This document shows positions 45,286 to 56,991 of a DNA stretch of 64,000 bases, piece after piece. A program made the translations under genes and the position numbers. The stretch comes from Callorhinus ursinus (taxonomy: Eukaryota > Chordata > Mammalia > Carnivora > Otariidae), in assembly GCF_003265705.1 (NCBI RefSeq), contig NW_020312903.1, positions 23,004,194 to 23,068,193 of the forward strand. The letters are read 5' to 3'. Every line of letters starts with the position of its first letter. The first letter of the stretch is position 1. The notes beneath the pieces are model-generated. The model was not told the origin of the DNA and did not search any database. It saw only the letters and a list, made by a program, of their open reading frames with translations.

Positions 45286-45495
45286 TTTACTACAGTACAT
45301 TTTTATAATTCCTCTATTTTATTAGTAGTTATTTTTGTCAATCTCTTACTGTGCCTAATTTATAAATTAAACTTTATCATGTTATGTATTATAGGAAATA
45401 ACATAATATAGATAGGGTTCAGTACCATTTGCAGTCTCAGGCACCCGCTGGGGGTCTTGGAATGCAACCCCCATGAACAAGGGGGACCACTGTTT
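45286..45495 (-). mobile_element. Tigger7/MER44-type DNA transposon, half copy
   Basis: 'cttactgtgcctaatttata', 'aattaaactttatcatgtta' and 'gggtcttggaatgcaacccc' are the complement of the left half of the element at 3.4 kb. It ends 'gaacaagggggaccactg', the expected CAG terminus in reverse. The other half is missing. Confidence 0.75.
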
Positions 45496-45502
45496 TCTAA
45501 AA

Positions 45503-45625
45503 TTGATTGTGATGATGGTTGCACAACACCATGAATATACTAAAAACCACTGAAGTTTACACTTTAAAAGCATGCATTTTGTGCTATGTGAATTCTGTAT
45601 CACCAAAGCTGTTCAATTAATTTTA
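45503..45625 (+). mobile_element. Older L1 3' end
   Basis: 'gattgtgatgatggttgcac', 'aatatactaaaaaccactga' and 'tgctatgtgaattctgtatc' are typical of the 3' terminus of older mammalian L1 subfamilies. Confidence 0.8.
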
Positions 45626-47019
45626 AAGGGTAATTAAGTAAGTAATCAAGGCCTTACATTTCTAAATCAATAAATGATTTTTAAATCTTTTCTTTGCATT
45701 AAACCCCCAAAAAGGTGAGTTGAAGATAAGGAAAGAGAAATAACTAAATTAGACATCAATACAGCACTTGTCTATAAAGGGTATGAGAGATGGGGTTACA
45801 ACTGAAGGGTGGTGAAGAGAAGAGCCATATGCCTCTTTAGAATTTTAATACAAGACAAGACATTTAGCTGTTTAATGAAACAGCTCTATTCAAACAGATC
45901 CTCAGTGTAAAAGCACACCTAGAGACAAGAGAAACAACTATATAATATCTTCAATTTTCCAAAGATTGCTTGTTTTTTTAACTAATATTCATCTTCTTAT
46001 CTTTTCCAGCATTGCAAAATACACTATGAACTCATAAATATTGAGAACCACTGGAGTAGTCTTGTTATGTCATGGTACCCCTCAGAGATACTACATTTCT
46101 GATCCTGAATCCTATCTTGGCACCTAGAACCATATCACTCTCCTAGGCCAATTCTAAGACACTAGAATACCAAGTGCCACCAACTCTGGATCACCCAGTC
46201 CTGGTCTCCAGCTACTTACTGAGATAATATGACTCATATTCACCTTTTTCTTACTGTCAGTTATTTATCAGACCTATGACCGAAATTACAGCTTCTCCTT
46301 CAACACCGTATTTTGTTCTCTAGGATGAAATTCCTTTGTGCACAGCAGTTGCTGGGGCAATTCTTCCAGCCGGGAGTAGGTATAATTTCTGATCCAACTC
46401 CCACCACAATCTCCATCCTATCTTAATTAACTAATCATTCCAAGAAGAACGCCAGGATCTACTTAATGAAATTCCTGTGTTTACTACTTAAACTCAAAAA
46501 TTCTCAGGTATCTTGGACTCATTATTCACAGTTGATCAATGAGTTAATCACTGTGGAAGTTATTTCTTCTGGTTGGCAGTACTCAGATCTCCTCTACTCC
46601 CAGCCACACAGAACAGCTGCATTCCCCTATCCTACGAAGTGAGGCATGACCTTGTTGTTTCCTTATGTCGATAAAAATGGTAGCAAAAGTTACCTTGCAA
46701 TAGAAGTATTTAATTGCTAGTGCTGGACTTTCTAGCTCATTCCTCTCCTGTCACAATGATCATAAAAGTGCTTGTTGATATGGATGAGTCGTAATATCAA
46801 AGAATCTTGTAATGCTAAGCCAATACATGCAGGACAAGGGCCCTGAAGAATCACCGACATCTGCAACATGCCTAAACAAGAAATGCATATTTGTTGTAGC
46901 AGGTACCTGAGACTTTAGGTTTGCTTGTTAATGAAGTATAACTTGGCCTATCCTAACTGATATAGTCACCGAGTTCTATTTAACTGAATATATACAAGTA
47001 TATTTATTGCATGTGTCAG
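45626..47019. other. Non-coding stretch, mostly unassigned
   Basis: A possible old repeat lies at about 46500-46965 ('ttggcctatcctaactgata' at its end) but is unnamed. A small MER5A-like terminus may occur near 46040-46060. No exon was recognised. Confidence 0.35.
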
Positions 47020-47905
47020 TAATGATGAAAAACTAGAAACAACTTCAGTATCGTTAGCAAAGGGTTGGTTTAACAAATTACAGTACAATGGAATAGTGTG
47101 CAGTCACTGTAAGGAAACATGTAATGACACTGAAAGATGCTCAATACAAAAATACAGATTCAAAGGGGTACAGCTCCCGGATGTTTATAGCAGCTTATCA
47201 ATAATAGCCAAACTATGGAAAGAGCCCAAATGTCTATCAACTAATGAATGGATGAAGAAGATGTGGTTTATAGATACAATGGAATATTACTCAGCCATCA
47301 AAAAGAATAAAATCTTGCCATTTGTAATGACATGGATAGAGCTAGAGTGTATTATGCTTAGCAAAATAAGTCAGTGAGAGAAAAACAAATACCATATGAC
47401 TTCACTCATATGTGGAATTTAGGAAACAAAACAGATGAATACACAAGAAGGGGCAAACAAAGACAGGAAAACAAACCATAAGCAACTCTTAAAGATAGAG
47501 AACAAACCGAGGGTTGACAGAGGGAGGTGGGCGAGGTGATGGGTATTAAGAAGAGCACTTGTTATGATGAGCACTGAGTGTTATATATAAGTGATGAATC
47601 ACTAAATTATGTTCCTGAAACCAATATTACACTATATGTTAACTAACTAGAATTTAAATAAAAATTTGAAGAAAAAAATAAAATTAAAAATAAAATAAAA
47701 ATTCCAAAAAAAAGAAAGATGTCCAAGATATACTATTAAGATGAAAAAGAAAAGTCAGTTACAAGGCAGCATATATAATGTGATAATTTTTGTAAAAGGA
47801 AAATGTTTGTACATAATATGTATAAAATAAATAAAATATGTGCATGAAAGTATGGATGTAGGCTATATTCTATTCATGCTACTATATGCAGAGGGAAAAT
47901 CTGCA
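47020..47905 (+). mobile_element. Older L1 ORF2 end, interrupted by a younger L1
   Basis: The left part (47020-47144: 'aaaaactagaaacaacttca', 'gtacaatggaatagtgtgca') and the right part (from about 47727: 'agatatactattaagatgaa', 'gcatatataatgtgataatt') are consecutive pieces of an older L1 ORF2 C-terminus and 3' UTR. Confidence 0.8.
47132..47726 (+). mobile_element. Carnivore L1 3' end inserted in an older L1
   Basis: The younger copy (about 47145-47713) carries the ORF2 C-terminus ('tggaatattactcagccatc' near 47280-47300), the 3' UTR with 'gatgagcactgagtgttata' and an A-rich tail. Flanks GAAAGATGCTCAA (47132-47144) and GAAAGATGTCCAA (47714-47726) mark a 13-bp target duplication with two mismatches. 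A 93-codon frame (47096-47377) starts in the older L1 and continues into the younger one by chance alignment of frame. Confidence 0.9.
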
Positions 47906-47992
47906 AGAATATTTTACAAACTGAATAGAATTACAGGATACTTTTGCTCTTTAATATGTTTCTGTATTGTTGGAATTCTTTTATAGGGATCA

Positions 47993-48207
47993 CAGTTTAC
48001 TGTTTTTTTTTAAAGATTTTATTTATTTGTTTGACAGAGAGACACAGCGAGAGAGGAAACACAAGCAGGGGGAGTGGGAGAGGGAGAAGCTGGCTTCCCA
48101 TGGAGCAGGGAGCCTGATGTGGGGCTCGATCCCAGGACCCTGGGATCATGACCTGAGCTGAAGGCAGACACCTAATGACTGAGCCACCCAGGTGCCCCCA
48201 GGTTACT
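47993..48207 (-). mobile_element. Carnivore SINE (CAN/SINEC), reverse orientation
   Basis: The element spans 48002-48198: T-rich tail, GA-rich linker, 'ggctcgatcccaggaccctg', then the head complement 'gagccacccaggtgccccc'. A weak target duplication is CAGTTTACT (47993-48001) against CAGGTTACT (48199-48207). Confidence 0.95.
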
Positions 48208-48234
48208 CTTATAAACAGAAAAATATATAATTTT

Positions 48235-48332
48235 TTTTTAAGTAAGCTCTAGGCCCAACATGCAGCTTGAACTCAAGACCCTGAGATCAGGAGTTGCCTG
48301 CTCTACTGACTGAATCAGCCAGGTGCTCCTAT
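48235..48332 (-). mobile_element. Old carnivore SINE, reverse orientation, degraded
   Basis: 'taagtaagctctaggcccaa', 'ttgaactcaagaccctgaga' and 'aatcagccaggtgctcctat' are the complement of the older CAN SINE subfamily. Confidence 0.8.
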
Positions 48333-48415
48333 AAATGTTTTTTAATATAACATTCATGTTTACCCTCCTCTTTATCTCACCACCTTCAAGAGTTAACACA
48401 TTTCCCATAGGCTTA

Positions 48416-48437
48416 AAAAAAAAAAAAAAAAAAAAAA
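48416..48437 (+). repeat. Poly(A) run
   Basis: A run of about 22 A residues follows 'cccataggctt', with no identifiable retroposed body upstream. Confidence 0.9.
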
Positions 48438-48438
48438 C

Positions 48439-49154
48439 CTAAGTAAGAACATATAGTGTTTTGTGTTTTTTTTCCTTTTCATTCCATTTGTTTAAAAATA
48501 CCTATTCACCAGCAGAACAGACATAATGTTCTACTTGTTTATTTCCATCCTTGAATTCTATCAGACAATTCAAAATTACTTTGTTGATATATTTAATGCT
48601 TTCAATGCCACATTATTTAGTTGTTTGGCTGGTCTTCTTGAGAATTCTTTTCTAGACTATATGAAATATATGCATTCCTGTGTGCTTTTGGCATCCAACA
48701 TTGCAATGCTTCTGGTTAGTGTTTTAATTAGGAACAACTTCAAGCAAGAGAGGACTTCACTACACAGCTGATTGTTCATTGTGTCCAAAGTGAATGTTTA
48801 AAAATGCAAATTTTTAACAAAATACTAGAATAGATTTAATAAAGAACAATTGACTCATTTAATTTTCTGTGTAACTTTGATTTGCCAAATTTATGTAGTT
48901 CTCTTTTATTAAGAATTAGTATTCTCAATTACTGTCAATTTAGCAAATAGGAGAAATAAATGTCTTTTTATATACTTCATTGGCAGAGATGTTTTCAGTA
49001 TTTTAACATAAAAAGTAACACATGGGAGCCTTATTTAAGCTACTAACTATGTAAGAAATGCAAATTGAGAAGGGGTCATTAATGGGACAGAAAAATTTGT
49101 ATACTTGTCCATATTGGTCCAACCAGTGAACTATTTGGGGAAATTTCTCAGGCT
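48439..49154. other. Non-coding stretch, nothing recognised
   Basis: An 81-codon frame (48526-48771) rich in hydrophobic residues has no domain. No repeat family was recognised. Confidence 0.4.
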
Positions 49155-49385
49155 AGAGTCACAAGAACAGGCTCCACAGTCAAATTGCCTGGATTCAAAT
49201 TCCAGCTCTGCCATTCACGGACCACGTGACCTCAGGCAAGCTACTCCATTTCTTTGTCTGCGAAATGGGGATAAAACTAGTACCTAATCACGCGGTTATT
49301 GTGCAGATTGAATGAGAAAATCCAGATAGAGCAGTTAGCATGGTGCCTATCATTTGGCAACAACTCAATAAATATTAGCTGCTGC
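49155..49385 (+). mobile_element. MIR SINE, full length
   Basis: 'tgcctggattcaaattccag', 'ctctgccattcacggaccac', 'ctttgtctgcgaaatgggga', 'gcatggtgcctatcatttgg' and 'ctcaataaatattagctgct' give a well-preserved MIR from head to 3' end. Confidence 0.9.
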
Positions 49386-50791
49386 TAGTTAGTATAGTGG
49401 ATAACGACATTGATACTGAAATTGCTGATGCTTTATTCTGTTATATGTTGATTTTTTCCATTGGAATATTTCTCTTAGTGGTATTTCCATCTAGTAAGAA
49501 ACTAACAATATCAGTTAAAAGTCTAATTTTCTGATCCAAGTTTTTTTTTTTTTTTGGTTTTCTCACTTAGACAAATAAAGTCGATAATGATCCTAATAGA
49601 AAATCAAGACTTGAGTATCTTGCTAAATGTTTAAGAGATGGTACTGAAGATTCATTTTACTCAGCAAATTTGAGTTTACTCTTGGTTTATTAAATTCAGT
49701 AACAAGAATCAAAACTGAACATGATAAATAAGAACTTTAATAAGTCTTTAAAATGCTTAAGAATGATACCTGCACTATACCTAACATCTCCTTTTAAAAC
49801 TGCTGGAATATCGTCTTTGTAAATTCATGGCCATTTAGAAAATTACATCAGCTATAAAATGTCCATAATCAGCAACATTCTTTCCAGGAAATCCACTTTA
49901 TACATTTTTTTCCTTCAAAGTGTGCATTCTTTTTCTGCTCCACCACACCTTAATGACTAGCAGACGTTTTCATAAATGTGTTCATAAATTTTAATAAAAT
50001 GGATTTAAAGTACATCTATAGTATTGGAAGGGAAAATTCTGTAAATCATTTTTTCTCAAACTCATCCTTGGGAGTTTTTTCAAGGGCCTGAGAGTGCTCT
50101 GTGGATATTTTCCTTAATGTCCTGTGTTCAGTTTGATGTTCAAACAGCACAATTAAAAAGAGATTGTGGAAGGTTAGAATAATCTTATAGCTGGATATTG
50201 TCACTCACTTTTAGGGCCTGTGTTGGTGCCTGTATTTATGAGTCCACCATCAACAAAGGGCACTGCTTTAATTGCCACTAGTTAATGAGAAAAGAACAGA
50301 GATCGACTTAATAACTAAATGATGAATCTGTGCCAAGTGAAGACCAAATGCTATCATGGCATGCTGTACAAAGATTTCTTTATAGCCCAAATTGTAAACA
50401 TGGTGACAAAATGAAGTGATCCTAAAACATGTTATACTACAGACAGAGCAAGATCGGCAGAGCCTGTCCTATTAAATAGTCAGTATTCACATAACAAGGA
50501 ACAATTTCTTTTTAGCAAAACTTCATCCATCACATAAAATTAATATCACTAATATATATTTTATTGGTTTGGTAGTTTTGTACATGAGTGTTAGTTTTGT
50601 TGTCATTTAAGAACCGTAAGCATTGGGAATTTATTTATTTATTTATTTTAGCAGTGGGAACTTAAACCTGGCTTCAGATTGATACATATTTAAATAATGA
50701 GATAAAAATAGTAAACACTAAAAAATACTGAATTTGAATTTTTTATTTATGTTTGAGGATATTTAAAAATACTGGTAGTTAATTTGTCTTG
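49386..50791. other. Repeat-poor non-coding stretch of about 1.4 kb
   Basis: A T-run lies at about 49543-49555 and an ATTT microsatellite at about 50631-50650. Nothing else was recognised. Confidence 0.4.
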
Positions 50792-51018
50792 AAGAAAATG
50801 AAAACTTGGGGCGCCTGGGTGGCTCAGTCGGTTAAGTGTCTGCCTTCGGCTCAGGTCATGATCACAGGGTCCTGGGATTGAGCCCCGCATAGGGGCTGCC
50901 TGCTCCACAGATAGCCTGCTTCTCCCTCTCCACTCCCCCTGCCGTGTTCCCTCGCTCGTGTGTGTCTCTCTCTGTCAAATAAATAAATAAAATCTTTAAA
51001 AAAAAAGAAAATGAAAAC
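50792..51018 (+). mobile_element. Carnivore SINE (CAN/SINEC), well preserved
   Basis: The element spans about 50806-51004, starting 'ggggcgcctgggtggctcag' with intact CpGs in the head, and ends in an AAAT/A tail. Exact 14-bp duplication AAGAAAATGAAAAC lies at 50792-50805 and 51005-51018. It is among the younger-looking SINEs here. Confidence 0.97.
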
Positions 51019-51342
51019 AAGTTTTATTGATTCTTATATTTTCTTCCTGATGTTTGAGTTGAATCTAATATACACATAAGAGTATTCATAGCACCTATAT
51101 TAAGTTGAGTGTTAAATGTGCATTTGTATATTGTTAGCCATGGTGGAAACGAGTAAGTAAAGCAAATAGGAACATGTCTGCTTTCTTCTTTCTTTGTACA
51201 TGTAATTAACACAGAAATGTATCAAGTAGAATCTATCTTTAGCAATTTACAATTACTTAAACAAATTTGACTTTTGATAGCATTGCCCCCATCGTTTAAA
51301 AATAAGTGATCATAACCATACAGTTACATATTTTTCTTATTT

Positions 51343-51566
51343 AGAATTAAACCTTGGGGCACATAGATGGCTCAGTTGGTCAAGCATCTGTCTTCAGCTC
51401 AGGACATGATCTCGGGGTCCTGAGATCAAGCCCCACATTGGGCTCCCTGCTCAGTGGGGAGTCTGCTTCTCCCTCTCCCTCTGTCCCTCCCCCCCCCCCC
51501 TCGTGTGCTCATGCTCTCTCTCAGATAAATAAATAAAATCTTCTAAAAAAAAAGAATTAAACCTTG
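51343..51566 (+). mobile_element. Carnivore SINE (CAN/SINEC)
   Basis: The element spans 51357-51552, with a C-run of about 14 in the linker near 51489-51500. Exact 14-bp duplication AGAATTAAACCTTG lies at 51343-51356 and 51553-51566. Confidence 0.97.
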
Positions 51567-52749
51567 TTTGTACTTTCAAAAATCTATAAAATTTTGAACG
51601 TGATCCAAAAGGATACAGTTTTGCAAAACTGATGGCCTGTTTTCTTAGCCAAAAATAATATTGGCCACATCTAATATAGTATATGTAATGTTCAAGAATT
51701 AAAAGTTTTAACCACTGCAGGCTTATAAGAAATTTAATATGGAGACTGTGCTCATTTTAATGCTGAAGTCTCACCTTTTATCTTTAGTAAGAATGACTTA
51801 CAGAGAATTAACACACACGATACAAGGGAAGCACAAATAATTTAAATGATTCAGTAATCTCTTTGTACCAAATGGCATACATCTATAAAAGCAGAATTGT
51901 TATCCTGACCTATTAAAAATAAAATACATTGTTTAATTAAGTAAAGCATTTGAGTATTATTATCCAAAGATAACAAAACACCACCGTGTTTTTAGACATA
52001 TTTGTGTGAGTATATATACATTGATGGATTAAGTATGTTCCTCTCCTCAAAAAGAGATGAATAGAAAAAATTTTTCATTAATATTATTTCTGGTATTCAT
52101 TCAAAAGTAATTTGAAATAGCTATGCATTCACAAAATTTCCCAAAGATTGAATTATCATTATTCTTTAATTCCAGTAAATGACAGAATATTCTTCCTTTC
52201 TTTTGGCTGTGACAAATTTATAATAAAATTGACATTTTATCATGGGTTTCTTTTTTTTTTGCCTTTCTTTTTTCTTTGCTAGTAACTATAATCACAGTTA
52301 ATAAAACAAATTAATAGAATTATTGTAACAGCATATTTAAGGACTTTTTTATAGTCTCATTTCTCTTATTCCTACAACCCTTTCTCATCTTTATTATCCC
52401 TATAAAAACAAACTGTAAGGACATTTATGATGCACTTAGAACACTTTGTACCTTTATACATGGTTTTTATCAATTATGTCCAACTTAATCTTGCCTTAAG
52501 ATCATTCATTATGCATTCTTTCATTCATTCCAGAGCACAGTTCCAGGTAAGGGAGATCCACAGTGAATATGACACCTTCCCTCCCATTCTCGCTGTGATG
52601 CTATCTCAATAAAAACAATAATAACCACAACTTATCAAGCACTGATAGGTGAAGTTCACTGTGAGATGTTTTTGTTTTTAATTCCAGTATACAGTGAGGT
52701 GTCTTTAATAGAATTATCCATTTAATTCTCACAAATTGACCTGGCAGGT
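51567..52749. other. Non-coding stretch, nothing firmly recognised
   Basis: A possible reversed MIR start lies at 52610-52740. T-rich tracts lie near 52250-52275. No exon was recognised. Confidence 0.4.
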
Positions 52750-53035
52750 AATAGACAGTATGGTAGAGTTCCACTCAACTTCTAGGTCTGCCATTTACTA
52801 GAGATGTGCCTTGGGTATGGAACTTACCCTCAACTTAACTAGGCCTAAATTTCTTTTCTTTTCTTTTTGTAAAATTGGGATAATCATAGTATCTTCCCTT
52901 TAGCTATGAATCAGGAATAGTACATAATAGCACCTAGCACAAGGAATTCTTGTGACTGTTGCATTAGTTCATGTATATTAGGTGCATAGAATGGTGCCTG
53001 GCTCAATAAATATGAGCCATTATTATAGTTGCTGT
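52750..53035 (+). mobile_element. MIR SINE with a T-rich expansion
   Basis: 'aggtctgccatttactagag', 'ttgtaaaattgggataatca', 'atagcacctagcacaaggaa' and 'gaatggtgcctggctcaata' follow MIR. A TTTC-rich run near 52850-52868 lies where MIR normally has a short T-rich phrase. Confidence 0.75.
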
Positions 53036-53824
53036 TCTGTCAACAAGGAGTCTGATGGATTTAAGTTACCTGAACATAAGTGGCACAACAATCAAAAGAC
53101 TAAGGCAGGATCTCAAAACCCTGGCCTGACCCCATGGATATCCAAGTGAAGTTATAACTGTACCAACTACCAATCTACAACAGATTTTGTGCTCTCAGGA
53201 AAAATGAAATATATAAAAAAAAGAAACAATTACCCTCAAATGAAGCTGAAGAAACAAGAAATTCTTTCAAACAGTTTAGTTTTCTCAAGTACAATAGTGA
53301 GGAAGGTACCAAAGATTCTCAAATAACTTATTGAAAGGAAGAGAAGGAATGAAAATGACAGAACATTTAGAGTTACAACGAAAGTGAATAACATAGTGGC
53401 AAGAAATTCCTGTCATTTGCTGTTTACTACTTTGAACACAGGTAATATTAGATACCTATCACAACATGCAAAATTAGAAAAGCAAAATCATGAAATCATG
53501 GACTGATCAACAGACACAAGTAATTCAATCTACACAAAAACAAGCATGGTCAAAGCCTAACTCTGGCTTTTTGTCAGTAAAGCCGTCTTGAGCCAGTATT
53601 TTAGCATTTAAAGAAAATGAATCAGTCACATATTAAATCAATTTATGAAATTTATCACTTCTTACCAGTTCGTAGAATCACAGTAAATGTGAATGTTAAG
53701 CTTAGTTTTAGAAGGTGAAAAGTGATTTCATTTTTCACTTTCACTAGAGACATGTTATTCTACATTATTCCTATAGAAAAAGAATTTATGGAACTCTGAA
53801 TGTTGACTGCTTATGTATTACATC
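53036..53824. other. Non-coding stretch, nothing recognised
   Basis: No repeat or exon was recognised. Confidence 0.4.
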
Positions 53825-55708
53825 ACAATGCCTCTATATATGTTTTTATTTGAGTATAGTCGCTGCACAATGTTACATTAGTTTCAGGTGTACAACTCAA
53901 CAAATGGACAAGTTTGTACATTATGCTATGTTCACAAGTACAGCTACCATCTGTCCCATTACATCATTATTACAGTGTCATTAACTGTATTCCTTACACA
54001 CTGCTTTTTATTCTCGTGACTTACTCCCATGCCGTAACTGGAGACCAGTATCTCCCTTTCCCCTCACCCATTTTGCCCAACCTCCCACTCCCCTCCCCTC
54101 TTGCAACCATCAGTTTATTCTCTATATGTATAGCCCTGATTCTGCTTTTTGTTCATTTACTCATTTTTTAAATTCCATTTATGAGTGGAATCATAGAATA
54201 TTTGTCTTCTCAGTCTAACTTATTTCACTTGGCATCGTACCCTTTAGATCCAACCATGTTGTCTCAGAGGGCACAATGTCATCCTTTTTTATGGCTGTGT
54301 AATATTCCATTATGTATATATACCACATTTTCCTTATCCATTTATCTATTGATGGACACTTAGGTTGCTTCCATATCTTAGGTATTGTAAATAATGCTGT
54401 AATAAACATAGGGGTGCATGTATCTTTTTGAATTAATGTTTTCGTTTTCTCTAAATATCCAATAGCAGAATTATTGGATCATATGGCATTTCTGTCTTGA
54501 ATTTTTTGAGGAACTTCCATACTGTTTTCCACAGTGGATGTACCAACTTACATTCCCATCAATAGTGCAAGAGGGCTCCTTTTTCTCCACATCCTCGCCA
54601 ACACTTATTTCTCGTCTTCTTGATTTTAGCCATTCTAATAGGCATTAGAATATATCTCATTGTGGTTTTGATTTGCCTTTCCTTAATGATGAGTGATGTT
54701 GAGCATCTTCTCATGTATATGTTAATCATCTATATGTCTTCTTTGGAAAAATGTCTATTCAGGACCTCTGCCCATTTTTAAATCAGATTGGTTTTTGGTT
54801 TTTGGTTTTTTTTTTTTTTGGTGTTAGTGGTATGAGTTCTTTATATATCTTGGATATTAACCCCTTATTGTATATATTATTTGTAAATATCTTCTCCTAT
54901 TCAGTAGGTTGTCTTTTTGTTCTGTTGATAGTTTCCTTTGCTGTGCAAAAGCTTTCTATCTTGATAGATTCCCAATAGTTTATTTTTGCTTTTGTTTCCC
55001 TTGCCTTAGGAGACATATCTAGAAAAATGTTGCTGTGGCTGATGTTAGAGAAACTATTGCCAGTGTTCTCTTCTAGGATTTTTATGGTTTCAGGTCTCAT
55101 GTTTAGGTCTTTAATCCATTTGGAGCTTATTTTTTTGTGCATGATGTTAGAGAGTAGTCCAGCTTCATCTTTTTGCATGTGGCTGTCCCGTTTTCCCAGC
55201 ACCATTTATGGAAAAGACTGTCTTTTGCCCTATTGTATATCCTTGCCTCCTTTGTCATAGATTAATTGACCGTATATATGTGGATTTATTTCTGGGCTCT
55301 GTTTTTGTGCCAGTGCCATTCTGTTTTGATCACTACAGCTTTGTAGTATAACTTGAAATCTGGAATTGAGATACCTCCAGTTTTGTTCTTCTTTCTTAGA
55401 ATTGCTTTGACTATTCAGAGTCTTCTGTGGTTCCATACAAATTTTAGTTATTATTTGTTCTAGTTTTGTGAAAAATGCGTTGGTATTTTGATAAGGATTA
55501 CATTGAATCTGCAGATTGCCTTAGGTAGTATAGACGTTTTAACAATATTTGTTCTTTTCATCCCTGAGCATGAAATGTCTTTCCATTTGTTTGTGTCATC
55601 TTCAATTTCCTTCATCAGTGTTTTATAGTTTTCAGAGTACAGGTCTTTCACCTCTTTGGTTAAGTTTATTCCCAGGCACTTAATTTTTTTGGTACAATGT
55701 CTCTATAT
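53825..55708 (-). mobile_element. 1.85-kb 5'-truncated L1, reverse orientation: ORF2 C-terminal third plus 3' UTR
   Basis: This is the longest single element of the window. On the plus strand it begins with the complement of the L1 tail ('tgcacaatgttacattagtt') and 3' UTR (to about 54180), then runs back through ORF2. Minus-strand frames give decayed ORF2 pieces. One (55460-55651) contains [19 protein letters not shown] and [10 protein letters not shown]. Another (54897-55205) contains [18 protein letters not shown] third (54215-54409) contains MWYIYIMEYYTAIKK. These lie downstream of the RT domain, in the C-terminal region; endonuclease and RT domains are absent. Flanks ACAATGCCTCTATAT (53825-53839) and ACAATGTCTCTATAT (55694-55708) form a 15-bp target duplication with one mismatch. 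Stops and frameshifts make it inactive. Confidence 0.95.
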
Positions 55709-55824
55709 TAAGGTAAAGCCTTCATTCTCAACAAAAGATTATTCTTTCCCAAGAGGTTAAAGATCATAAACTATGTATTTCTAGAGCACTTACTTAAAAA
55801 CTACTTACTATTACATATCTATTA

Positions 55825-56068
55825 AACAAGTCCTGAAGATCTAACATACAATATGGTGAACATAGACAATGATATTATATAATCATCAAACTTGCTAAGA
55901 GACTCTAGACCTTATTTCCACAACAAAAAAGAAATGATAATTGTGTGATGTAATACAGATGTTAACTCTCACTACAATGACAGTCATATTACAATATATA
56001 AATGTATCAGATCAATACATTGCACACCTTACCTACATAATGTTTTATGTCAAATGTATTTCAAGAAA
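55825..56068 (+). mobile_element. L1 3' UTR end fragment
   Basis: 'caatatggtgaacatagaca', 'gttaactctcactacaatga', 'acaatatataaatgtatcag' and 'tgttttatgtcaaatgtatt' match the 3' UTR and terminus of an older L1. Its end abuts the target site of the next SINE. Confidence 0.75.
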
Positions 56069-56306
56069 AATTATCTATTTTTTTCTTTATTGGTTTTTTT
56101 TTTTTTTTTTAGAGAGAGAGAGAAAACGCAGGTGATGGGGGCAGGGTAGAGGAAGAGGGAGAGAGACTCTTAAGTAGGCTCCATGCCCAGAGCGGAGACT
56201 TATGGGAGGCTTGATCTCATGACTCTGAGATCCTGAGCTGAGCCAAAATCAATAGTTGGACGCTTAACCAACTGAGCCACCCAGGCACCCCAAAAATTAT
56301 TTATTT
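56066..56306 (-). mobile_element. Older carnivore SINE, reverse orientation
   Basis: The element spans 56081-56291, with a long T-run (about 56093-56111), a GA-rich linker and 'cttaagtaggctccatgccc', then the head complement 'gagccacccaggcacccc'. Target duplication: AAAAATTATCTATTT (56066-56080) against AAAAATTATTTATTT (56292-56306). Confidence 0.93.
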
Positions 56307-56763
56307 GTTTGTTTGTTTATGAGGAGTCCCATGGAAGAAGAATAAAACATAGATGATTTTGTTCCCTGCCTTGATAAACACAAGAGTAGGAATGGATGTC
56401 TTGGCAAGTCTTCACTTGATAAAATGGGTAGAAGAGACAACTGGATCATGAGTGATGCAAGAAGTAAAAAGTCAAACACATGAGGATATTATTCGGGCCA
56501 TTTTTGCTTGCATATATTCACATACCATTGCAGCTGGGTAATGCTGGGCTTTAACTTATGCATATCTGTGGGATAGAGGAATCTCTCAAAGAATGAAGAG
56601 AGACTTTATTCAAAAGCATACAGTGGAAAATTAATCCTCACAATGGGCTTCCTTTATAGAAAACCACTGGGTTAGCAGTATGTATTCCATCACATGTGAT
56701 TTTCTAGGGTTTGATTCAACTGGGCCAAGTAGAAATGACAATTAGAGCACTGTGCAACAATCA
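56307..56763. other. Non-coding stretch, nothing recognised
   Basis: No repeat or exon was recognised. Confidence 0.4.
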
Positions 56764-56991
56764 TTGCTTGCTGTGGCACTGAGCACTTGCTGTGGCACTG
56801 AGCACTTGCTGTGGCACGCATCACTTGCTGTGACACTGAGCACTTGCTGTGGCACACATCACTTGCTGTGGCACTGATCACTTGCTGTGGCACTGAGCAC
56901 TAGCTGTGGCACGCATCACTTGCTGTGGCACACATCACTTGCTGTGGCACTGAGCACTTGCTGTGGCATGTGTCACTTGCTGTGGCACTAA
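56764..56991 (+). repeat. 19-bp minisatellite, about 12 copies
   Basis: The unit is CACTTGCTGTGGCACTGAG or a close variant. The word cttgctgtg recurs with an exact 19-base spacing from 56767 to 56976 without a single indel; one copy has tagctgtg and one has ctgtgaca. The five bases after the core vary: ctgag, ctgag, cgcat, ctgag, cacat, ctgat, ctgag, cgcat, cacat, ctgag, tgtgt, ctaat. Since 19 is not divisible by three, three units make a 57-base (19-codon) period. The units carry no stop on the minus strand, which creates two open frames (56690-56893, 56900-57145) full of C-H-S-K and A-T-A-S repeats. These are not evidence of a gene. Confidence 0.97.

Noticed and set aside
53840..55693. Active L1 element
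   Set aside because: Endonuclease and RT domains are absent and the remaining ORF2 is broken by stops and frameshifts.
56764..56991. CRISPR array
   Set aside because: Units are contiguous 19-mers without unique spacers, and the genome is mammalian.
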